From Malus domestica (taxonomy: Eukaryota; Streptophyta; Magnoliopsida; Rosales; Rosaceae): a stretch of DNA of 64,000 bases. The position numbers were made by a program, and so were the translations under genes. Every line of letters starts with the position of its first letter. Positions within the stretch are counted from its first letter, which is position 1. The stretch is from contig NC_091662.1 in assembly GCF_042453785.1 (NCBI RefSeq), positions 873,001-937,000 on the forward strand, written 5' to 3'. Under the pieces are notes generated by a model. It was not told the DNA's origin, ran no database searches, and saw only the letters and a list, made by a program, of their open reading frames with translations. Shown one piece after another: positions 1 to 10,700 of the stretch.

Positions 1-1256
1 TAACTGAAACATCATGTTTAAGGCTCCTCGAAGATGCGTTGGCGCTATTTCTGAAAGATATAGCGGAATGGCCTTCAAGACAAACAAGCAAGCAGAAGAA
101 ATCAGTTTTATACGAACATTTTGTTGACAGAAGTAAGTCATTGGTTGTGTGAATTAGTTACCTGATTTCCAAATCCGATACCAACGCCAAGCATGATCCG
201 ACCTAAGAGAAGCATGGCCAAATTCTCAGCTGAAGCGTTTAGAGTTGCTCCAACGAGGAAACTGACTCCGCCACAGATTATACTTCCTCGGCGTCCATAA
301 TTTCTTGTGACCGGAGAAGCCACAAAAGATGCAACTAAACCGGCGAGGTACAGCGAAGAGGTAAACGCTGCAAGACCCTGGTTATCATACTTGCAGTAGT
401 TGTTTTCCCGGGCATGCGTCTTGTTTTTGTACACTGTCTTGAAGAATTTCTTAAGAAATCCGTCCATCGACGTAACCCCGCCTAATGAAAGTTAAAACCA
501 AACATTTAGAAGAGATTCTTCAGTAAGATTTCTGCTTCCATATTTCACACACATACAAGCACGATCATACATGTTACCGATTTTATGGCCGTCCGAAAAC
601 TTCCCTACAACGGTGATGACACTGTGGCGGTATTCCAGACTATATTGTGATCGTACCTCAAATCAATCACACAGCTATGTGGGAAAGTTAAAAACATGTG
701 GCAATATGTGATTGACTTGAGATACCGTCACAATATCATCCTGACATTTGTAAGTTACAATAAGAATGTGTTCTCCTTTTACTTTTTTTTTAAGAAAAGA
801 AACTTAAGTGCAACTAGTTGTATATCCTTTTTTTGTGCATATCTCTCTCCTCGACCCTTCTTCTCAACCGTGAGGAGAGAGATAAGCACAAGGAGATATA
901 CACCCTGTTGCACCTATATTTTTTGTCCATTTTCAGCTACCCAAAATTTATGATACCATGTAAGAAAGCTGAACTTTTCACCACTAACTTTGCTTACATG
1001 TCATCATTCCCTAATTCTTTCCTTGTACGGCTCGGTAGATTACCTCATGAAACCCTGAAAAAGGCAAAGACCAAAGAGCTAGCCAACAAAAAGGTGAAAG
1101 GTTACCTGAAATTCCGATATCATAACCGAAAAGAGAGCCGCCTACGGCGGCAACAATGCAGGCAACGATGACATAAGGGGTGAGCCTCCCTTGGTACTGC
1201 TGTGCCCTCTCCTTGGCCACGCCGGTCGGCGCGAACGACCCTCCCGCCATTTCCAA
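1..1256 (-). CDS. STP7: STP7-like hexose/H+ symporter, 5' part (gene continues off the left edge)
   Basis: Major-facilitator sugar transport protein (STP family), expected to import monosaccharides with protons across the plasma membrane. Three exons are visible on the minus strand: 1106..1256, 162..481 and 1..72, giving 181 residues in continuous phase. The start [12 protein letters not shown] leads into the first membrane helix and the [20 protein letters not shown] segment. The second exon has [10 protein letters not shown], the SSLYLAGL helix, the NYGRR loop typical of sugar porters, and [14 protein letters not shown]. The third gives [19 protein letters not shown]. From memory, the N-terminal wording matches Arabidopsis STP7 better than STP1 or STP13. 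An internal Met two codons downstream (1250) may be the real start. A GA-rich tract (1284-1322 on the plus strand) lies just upstream of the start. The remaining exons are outside the window. Confidence 0.9.
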
Positions 1257-4200
1257 GCAGAGAGGAGATAGCTCCTGCTACGACACAGAAGAAAGAGAGA
1301 GAGAGAGAAAAAAAAAAAAAAAACTCTCAACTTTCTGGGAAAGGAGGAGGATCTAACCTTAAATTTATTCTCACTTTGTTTCTTTGCAATGTGAAGTTGG
1401 TGACATATCTAACCTTAAATTTATCTTTGAAACCACGATATTATACATTAGTTTAATCTAAATTATAAAAAGGAGATTTAATCCATATTATGGATCCTCC
1501 TTGTACTGCTGTGCTCTCTCTCTGTTTAGATTATTTTTTCTTGAGCGGTCTAAATTTTCGAATATGTCAATTTCAAACACAGAGATCCAACGAGGATTTT
1601 GACTGATAAATTCATATCAACCAAGCTGAAACTTGATCAGATAGAGACAGGTCCCCCTTCACGTTTATGATGAGTCAATAATGTCCATGCTTTCTTTTGT
1701 TGATTTGCAATTTTCCACTTGAACTGACTTTGTTGCATGTTTTTGGTTTCATATTTGGTGCAGGTTCTCAAATATTGTCTTCTTTGTTTGGAATTTGGTT
1801 GTACTAAAGTATGATGCTTTGGATTACACGTAACGCATGAAAAAGGAAAAAATAAGAAAGATGACAGAGGGCATTTTTTTGGATGGTGGAGCGCGATCAC
1901 GTCGTATAGCCAGTTCATATGTTACATAATAGGTATATTTAGTGATACACTAATACTGTAGCAGTGTGCTTTCTTTACTTTTTAAGGGTTCTAATGCGGT
2001 TCTGTGATTTTTTATGATGGATTGGATGAATTGTCGATAACGGCCTCCTCAAATGCGATTTATGTGTATGCATAGTTATAGAGAAATAAATTAGGTTGCA
2101 GATACTTAACTTCTTTTGAGGCAGATAATTATGCTTATAATTAGTGATTTATGATTCCAGATTTTGTAGCTTTTACTCATGCTCGTGACAATTCGTTTTA
2201 TTTTGATTATTGTTTTTGTTGATCGTTTCTATCTTTGCGGTCTTGGCATAGTCCCCCGCCTTTATCTTTTTCGTTTACTTCATTTGTTATCAATAAAATT
2301 GTTGGAGGAGGGATGGGAAGGGAGTTTCTGGATGTAATGGTCCTCATCTCTTTAAAAAAGAGTAAGTGTCTTGCACGCTACTATTACCGAAGAACTAATT
2401 TTTCTCTATTTAAAACAAAATTCTATATATTCTTATATAAATCCACGTCCTATAGCCAATTCACATATTATAACATTTGAACTGATTAAATTAGATATTC
2501 GTATTTCAGGACTATACATATTAAATCCACGTTCCTATAGACACTTCACATATTATACCACTGACATCAATTAGACTAAATGATCCTATCAATACAATAC
2601 AACAATTTCTCGTCCTGCTGACGGTTGCAGGCTTGAATGATTGTAGTTGGTGAGTACGACCATTGAATGATTATTGTGGGAGTGACATAGTATTATACTT
2701 TATTTGCTTTATGGGGTCAATTCAATATCCACTGTAAGGGCAACGTGTGTATGATTGACACTTAAAAGAGAAAGAGTGATTAAGGTGCCAACAGGATCCT
2801 TTTGGTAATGATAATGAGAATTCATGAATCGTGATTAATTTTTATCAAGTACTATTTATATTTAATTTTAAATAAAAATTTTAAAATAATTTTTGATCGC
2901 ATAATATATGATGAACGAGCACAATTCACATATCTCTGATATTTTTACAAGGAAGATCCAACGAGGATCCCGATTCATTAAGGTGGAAGCTGAAATGTGG
3001 TAGTGGGTAGAAAACGTGGGGACGCCGGAGTTAGTCTTGTTTGTGTTTGATTGATTCTTGTGGAATATCCCAGTCATTCTGGTCCTAGTATTGCAGGGCA
3101 ATCATAAGTGGTAGGAAAAAAAAGAAGCAAAAAGATGAATGAAAATATTAGGCAATCTTTAAAAGTAACTGCGAAGCTTTTCTTCATTCCTCGTATTTTG
3201 AAAACTGGTTACGGACTTACGATACATGCATATAATTAATATATTTGTTATTTAACAATTAGATACGTTTATATATATGATATTTTTTATTTTTTTTGGT
3301 CGCATATCAGATCGTCAGATGTTGAATGTATTAAGTATATATATGCATGTACCGTAAAAAATTCTTAAAAGTTGAATTTCCTAAACATGTGATTAGTTGA
3401 TTTAATGGTATCTGATCTTCATTTGATAAGAGAAGTTTTCAAGTTAGCTCATGGATATGCAAAAATGATATATAGTTGTAATGATTTCGACACTAAATTG
3501 CGACCAGTTGTAACTTTTATTAGATGAGTTTAACTTGTTTATAAAAGTATATTTGTAAACATAGAGCAAGTTATAACTCACAACAACTTTTTTTATTTTT
3601 CTGACTATTAGACCCAAGTATAGTATACAAGAATTCTTGTTAGTCATGTTCTTAATTATACGCCTAATTTTTCATTCACCTGATTCATGCTGTGACGATC
3701 CATTCAAGAATTTGAGATGTTTTTTGCTTTTACGGAACTTCAGTGTGAGTGGATGATAAAAATAAAATGATACTTGCAAGTTTGTCATATATTCTTTGGA
3801 AAACTAATGAAAAGGGCTTGAAAACTTTGAGTTTTAATGATAAGGACAAAATAAAGGGTAAAGTGAATAGTATCAGGATTGACTTTTTAGTGTAAAAATG
3901 TGGTTTTTCGTTAAAATGAACAGTACCGAGTGCTTTTCGTTAAAGTTCCCTATATTCTTACTTATCAAGAAAACCAAGAAAAAGAAAAGCATTCACCATC
4001 TCATTTGATTTGTGTTAGTTGATTAGGTTTCCAAATATAAGAAGGTTAGGTTTTTACTTGATATTATAATTAATTAGCAAGAAGTACATATGCACAATGT
4101 TGCGTGCTGGTGTGATAATCTATGGGGTCCAATCAACATAAAAAATCTCCCTTAAAAAAAAAAACCTAGAAAGATCTCATTCATCATGGTCATATTTATT

Positions 4201-5060
4201 AATAAATTTTTTTTTATACCGTCGAGATTCTTTAAAAAAAATGGAACTGAATAAATTTATGTAATACTCAAGGAGTTAAAATTTTCTACTCGTTCTTAAC
4301 GGAAAAGAAGTAGCTTGCTTGTAGTTGATGGCTAATCTCGAGGTCTTAGTTATTCTTTCTACCTTGTGTAGAGAGTAATACTTTTATATTATAGTCAAAC
4401 AACTAAATTTTATGTGTAGTTCGACTCGCTTAAACCATTATCATCTTTTGAATACCAAAAAAAAAAACGAATAGATTTCTAATTATTTAATATCCTTACT
4501 CTGGGTCTTATCCAGTGGTCCATGCCATATATGATACGTTGGGCTATGTGAGCCACAAATTGATCACTTGGTGAGTTGTATGGCTTCTGCAAATTTAGGT
4601 TCTTTATTTATTTTTTCTTTTTTGTTAGTTTGTAAAAGGAAAATCCTTTAAGTTCGATTCTCATTAATGATAAGTTCGGTATAAAATTATAAATAACTAG
4701 TTTTGTGGCTAATGGTCGTATGAATATATCATGCATATACATATACATATATATACACGCAATGAATGCATCAAGCACAAATACAAAAAAAAAAACATGT
4801 TACAAGTGACTCAAACGTAACTCAATTGGTTAACAACATTCACTCTTTACCCCAGTATGCTTAGTTCGCGGCTCTTATGTGAGAACTTGCTGATGAGACA
4901 TATTTTACATGTTTTTTCTTCAGTCCCCGATCACCTTCCTAAAGATTCCACCTCAAAATATACCACTCAAGAATCCCCTACAAGGCAAAGAAAACAGTTA
5001 AAACAGCATAGCAGAACATTGTACCTACAAACTTCCGCAACTATTTGAACGTTTAATTTC
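1257..5060. other. Intergenic: STP 5' flank to adenylate kinase 3' flank
   Basis: AT-rich sequence with no convincing gene. It holds one 154-bp MITE (3797..3950, listed separately) and a small direct duplication near 2439 and 2523 sharing a TAAATCCACGT-like start. Near 4820-4870 there is a weak tRNA-like stretch (CTCAATTGGTTAACA) that could be a decayed SINE. Short ORFs here have no recognisable similarity. Confidence 0.5.
3797..3950 (+). mobile_element. MULE-type MITE, copy 1 of 3
   Basis: A 154-bp non-coding element running from GGAAAACTAATGAAAAG to CTTTTCGTTAAAGTTCC. The termini are imperfect inverted repeats matching at about 13 of 17 positions. It is flanked by a 9-bp TSD TATATTCTT at 3788..3796 and 3951..3959. 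Near-identical copies occur at 25193..25346 and 37896..38049. A 9-bp TSD fits the Mutator superfamily. Confidence 0.8.
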
Positions 5061-7724
5061 TTACCAAAATCCTACGGCTTTCTTGCTTTCATTTCTGCAA
5101 AAGTTTGATCGAAATGAAAACGTTCGGTCAGGGAAATGCTGGTCTTTCAAATTAAACGAAAATAACGAACATATAATCTTCAACGAGAGAGTTACCTAGG
5201 CTTTCCTTCAAATGCATCGTTCACTTCATCAATACTTGGCTTTTCGGGGAATGTAGACAATATTACGTACTTCTCTTTCCCGTAAGGATCTTCCACCCTC
5301 TTGTACAGTTCGTAGCGATACGGGTAAGAAAACCTAAAACACGAGGTGACAAGTGATGAGAATGTAAGAATATGAGTATGAGATAGAGAAGTTTTAGGAC
5401 AGGTTATAGGTATTCAATTTGGATAGAAAGTCCTATTGATGAAAGGAATGCTGATCCTTGACTGAAAAGGATTTTGGTTAGCATCATGAAACAAGTGTTT
5501 GTTTCCGATGAGGATTTTGATAGGAAATCCTGATCTATTTTGGTGAAGTCTATATGTATATATATAGTGACCTCTCTTCTCACAGAACTAACGCTCATAT
5601 TGGACCATAACCTATCTGTGAGTCGAGCTCTTGACAATCTGCAAGAGAAGAGAAGGATCACTGAAAGTTCGCTGCAATGGCTACGAGTTCTGGTGCAGCT
5701 GCAGGTATGTTTTCCTTTCTGGTTATTTATGTGCACATAACTGGGTTGGTTTCCTTTTGTTTGTGGTTCATGTTTTGGTCTTGGTGTTTGTTTGTTAACA
5801 AGTTCTTACATGTGGTATCAGAGCCGCAAGACACAAACATGAGTTCAAATCTGTAAAGGAGAAAAGTCGAATGTGTTTATAAATAAATAAATAAATAACG
5901 GCTCTATAAACCATTGCCGAATGAGAGTTTTTCCCAGATTACGGTCAGTTTTGATTCCTTCAATGAATATCGATCTGGGTTTTTCCTTAAAATGTTAAAA
6001 TCTTCTATTTTTCAAATTCTAAATCGCTTCCGCGGTTCCTTTCGTGAATTTGAAATCAGTGATTAAAAGGTATGGAGATAAATGCTTTCGATGCTTTCGA
6101 TTCTCTCTGATACCTGTGTATGTTTAAGAGCATATGAATGAGTTTTGTCGCTACAGTTTGTTTTAATTGATTGCTGCAGAAACATATTAAAGATATCAGT
6201 TTTGAATACAAATTTTGGACCTTGATTTAACTTTGATCGTTTTAAACTGTTTATCACATATATGAGACACCATTATTTGGTGTCTAAGGATTATATGATT
6301 GCTGCAGCATACGAACTGGTTTGAAGAACAAGTCTGTTTAATTGGTTTTTAAAGGCGAGTGGTACGACACCGTTTAAGAAATAACCTTTAGTTCAATTTT
6401 TGACCGTGATTAGTCTGGAAAGGGAGAAACTCGTGTTTTGTCAATATGGGGTTGAGAAAATTTTTTTTCCATGATTTGCTTATTTGATGATAAGTATAGT
6501 AATTTAGTTGTATACATCTATCTTAAACATCATAGTTCTAATTGTTGAGAATTATTGCTTCCGCTGTGTTTATTATGAGTTCTACAGATTGAGGTAATTG
6601 TGGTTTCTTAATCCTTTGTAAGAATAAAGATGTATTATGATCAACTAATTATGTTGTTAAAAACCATTGAACAAAGATCATGTTATCTGCATATTGAGAT
6701 TATATTATTATTCTGGTTCTTCATATTGACGTTAACTCGTTCGTCATTCTATTATTGCAATGGTACGAGGTCCATGGGAATTGGGAGTAATGGCAATCCG
6801 TATGGATGGGTCTTGAGCATTGATGGATAATTTGTTTCGTTGATTTGGAGCCGAGGAATTGCGATCGGGTTGTCGAATATGAGTCCAATGATGCATTCAG
6901 GTAACTCAGTTCACTGTTTCATGCATAATTAATTGTTCTCCTATATGCGTGATTATAGTGCGATGAGTTTGAGCATAATGAATTAGGGCTTTTGCTATTC
7001 TGAGTATGCTTGTTTATTTTGTGAAGGCACGATTAAACTCGAAATCCCTATAGATGCCAACTTATGATTTATGTGAGATGACTGGAATCATTCTTTCTGC
7101 ATAAAGATTCATTAGACTAATATTTGATGTACACATTGCTCTTCTATTTTTGAGTTAGAGCTTGTGTAATTAGATTGGGTGGAAAATATTGTTTTGTAGC
7201 TATTTTGTTGTCTCAAGCAGATGTAAGATTTCTCATTAACTTGCTTGAAACTTAGAAGCTTGCATCATGATTTTCCATTATGAATTATGATAATAGAATT
7301 TGACTTATTGTTGCTACCAAATACCTGTGGCTTTTATGTGGGTCTGATTGGTTTGAATTATTCTAGAAAAGCAAAATTGGATTATACGAGTATCCATAAT
7401 GACGTTTTTAAAATTATGAGTGTAATTCATATTCCAATTTTGGTTAGACTACATATAATAGATTTTGGGGGTGTTGCCATATATGTGAATGATGTAGTTC
7501 AGAATCTTTGGGTTTGTTAATGCCAATATGTGCACTGTATAACTAAAAACATGTGAAGGCTCTTGTGTTAGTACCTGTATGAAATGATATAAGTTGTTTG
7601 TTGGCAAGAATGCATTCTGAAACTCATCTCACTTGATATATTGTAAGTGTAAGTGTAAGAGATTTGATATTATGTATTAAATCTATAAGTACACTAAATT
7701 TTATTGGACGATTATCTTAAGTTC

Positions 7725-7759
<35 letters not shown>

Positions 7760-10700
7760 AGGTTGAGATCTTGATTATCTTGTTTTAATCAAGATGACTT
7801 GTGCCTTTATATCCAGACATTATCAAATTTTAGTTGATCTTGCTCGATGGGTATTGAACTAGTTAGGATCAAATTGAATGCAAGAATATTGTGCTTGCTA
7901 TTCTGATTTTGATCATTGTTGAAACTGGTGATTTTGGGTTTATGTGAGATAAGTTTTTCCGAATGGATTGTGACTATCTTTTGATACATAGACTGTTTGC
8001 ATAATGGTTTAGGTGTATTTGACTAAACTGAGATTATGCAATTGGTAAGGAATCGGGAATCAATTGGTTCATATCTCCGGTTTCTTTATTGGCTGTGCAG
8101 TACATTCTGCTTATGCTTAAGTGGGAGAATCATATGTTCGAATGTAAGCATAAGGTTACTTAGGCCGGCCATTATAATTCATTTGGATGCTTGAAAACTA
8201 GATTATGGTTTTATTGAAGCAATTGGTAATTATTTATGTTACTTAATTTGTTTAAGTAATGAGAAGTTTAGTGTTATTTACCGGAACTAAACTTAACTTG
8301 ATATAGTGGGAGCAAATCAATTTATGTGTTTGTTCTGGTCAAGTAAAATCACATTGTTGTAAATACAAATTGAATGAATGTGATCATGAAATTTGTTTGC
8401 ATATTGGTTGCGGCAATTGATCACATTGATAAGACATTCAGTGTATTGCAATGACTGTTAGTTAATACAGTTGATATTAACTTATACTTAACTTGTTTGT
8501 GTTAAGTATAGCCTAGATAAGTGGGAGCAAATTGGTTTGGTTTTGCTATATTGGTTCACATAATTACAAAGTGCAAATTAAGTATGTTGTGACTTTTGAG
8601 TTAATTCTGCGATGTAACAGAAAAGATTCTTAAGTTCAATACTTTAAAATGCATGGGTAAGATGTATGTGAGGTTAAACTTTTGTTATCCAAAAGATTTG
8701 GTGGCTATATGAGTGGGAGCAGATGTCTTGGTTTACTTTTGAGCTTAGATACATTGCTATGAACATGAACTGGACATTGTGATTTGTAAGTTAAATCTGT
8801 ATTTTATGTTGCAGAGGCAATTATAAATTCATTGTTTTGGTTTATGTAAGTTGGTTGTGTCTATGTATTTGTGTGTTGGTGAATGACTTAATTATGTGAT
8901 CACCTTTATAATAATTTGAGATGATTATCTGTTAGTGATCACTTCTATCTAAGTATGATTGGATAAACTGAGTACTTGAAACTGTTCTCATACTCAAGTG
9001 GGAGAATGTAAGAATATGAGTATGAGATAGAGAAGTTTTAGGACAGGTTATAGGTATTCAATTTGGATAGAAAGTCCTATTGATGAAAGGAATGCTGATC
9101 CTTGACTGAAAAGGATTTTGGTTAGCATCAGGAAACAAGTGTTTGTTTCCGATGAGGATTTTGATAGGAAATCCTGATCTATTTTGGTGAAGTCTATATG
9201 TATATATATAGTGACCTCTCTTCTCACAAAACTAACGCTCATATTGGACCATAACCTATCTGTGAGTCGAGCTCTTGACAATCTGCAAGAGAAGAGAAGG
9301 ATCACTGAAAGTTCGCTGCAATGGCTACGAGTTCTGGTGCAGCTGCAGGTATGTTTTCCTTTCTGGTTATTTATGTGCACATAACTGGGTTGGTTTCCTT
9401 TTGTTTGTGGTTCATGTTTTGGTCTTGGTGTTTGTTTGTTAACAAGTTCTTACAGAGAACACTTATAAATGTCATTCAACATAAGATCGTAACGTTTCAG
9501 GCATGGCACATTGCAGGAGACAAATAACATAATTGACCCATTTTCTTGCGTTGCAAGCTAGTACATTTGCAGATTCTTTGGATGCAAGTTTTTTTTAACT
9601 TTCCGATGTGAGACAATTCTTCACGACCTCAAACACATGTATTTATGAGTGTGCGAGAGTAGTAAATGGAAGTAGTGGAGCAGAAAGTTGCGCTAAGCTT
9701 ACCGGAGAGCACCCATAATTGGATACTGGGTTCCTGCATAATAGAGAAGCCGAAAGAAATAGCAATTTTCGAATGATGAAGCATACTCCAATCTCTTGTC
9801 GCGTCCCATGGTCTATAAAACGAGACATAGTCAAGAAACTGATCGGTTTCTATGAATTTAATTCAGGTCACGAGTTCTTCACTTACTTGCATGATTCCAC
9901 TCGAAGCGGGTAAATCCTGAAATTTAAAAACTTTCATCAGTATGTCCACTTAAAAGGAAAAAATTTCTTAGTGTTGCTTAACACTTGCGGCTATAAGCAA
10001 TCCCGAGCGCAAATCATTTCATCAAATGTAGTATAGAAACTAACCTTGAGCCTAGGATTGATAAGAATTACTGGTCGGTTCCCTGCAGCATCAGTCATGG
10101 CTCTTAGATCCTGTAAATTTAAGCAAAGGGCTCTTAATAACAACAGAAAGGTAGAAAGAAAGCCATGTCAAGTACAATTTTGCTCTCTACGAATATAGTC
10201 GTGGAGTATTCGACCCTCGAGATATATATACTTACATCAATAATACAATTCCCAACAGCATTCTGAGGAGCTACTAAGATAAACAGGTCATCTTGCTCTT
10301 CTACCTCTTTGCCACCTGCACTTGATATGTAGAAATGTTGCGTTGATGTATACATTTTTCGTAAATTTATAAAGGAAGATCATGAATCTAATGTCTCAAG
10401 GCAAGTCGGATAATGTAATATACTGACGTAAAATGAACATCAACTGTTTAGCAGACGGATGCGTAACATTTCTGTACCTATAGAACCAATGTTGATGAAC
10501 GTCCCCATAGCTTCGTATTCACCCCAGTCCATGAACTCCAATATTTTTCGAGTACCAGCAAGCTGTAATGGCATTCCAGCAAGAGCACCTTCCCCCATCG
10601 AGCCTTGAACACAAACCTGACAAGGAAAAATTTGAATGAATGCAAGCAAAGCTTAAATCATCATTGGTCACTAATCTAAACCACCAGGATCAAATTACCT

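Larger units (their letters stand above)
5363..9454 (+). mobile_element. Non-autonomous copia-like LTR retrotransposon (small LARD) in adenylate kinase intron 17
   Basis: Two 448-bp LTRs (5363..5810 and 9007..9454) begin TGTAAGAA and end TTCTTACA. A 5-bp TSD GAGAA lies at 5358..5362 and 9455..9459. A primer-binding site TGGTATCAGAGCC, complementary to plant initiator Met-tRNA, is at 5813..5825, and a purine-rich AAGTGGGAGAA abuts the 3' LTR. The 3.2-kb interior has no gag, protease, integrase or reverse transcriptase reading frame, so the element must have depended on enzymes from elsewhere. I found only two LTR-LTR differences (near 5485/9129 and 5584/9228), which points to a recent insertion. 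It lies antisense to the host gene. A run of about 29 A is at 7728..7756. Confidence 0.92.

Noticed and set aside
5404-5740. Pair of identical-looking ORFs of 110 and 66 residues, repeated at 9048-9384
   Set aside because: They lie wholly within the two LTRs and duplicate because the LTRs do; no similarity to retroelement proteins.
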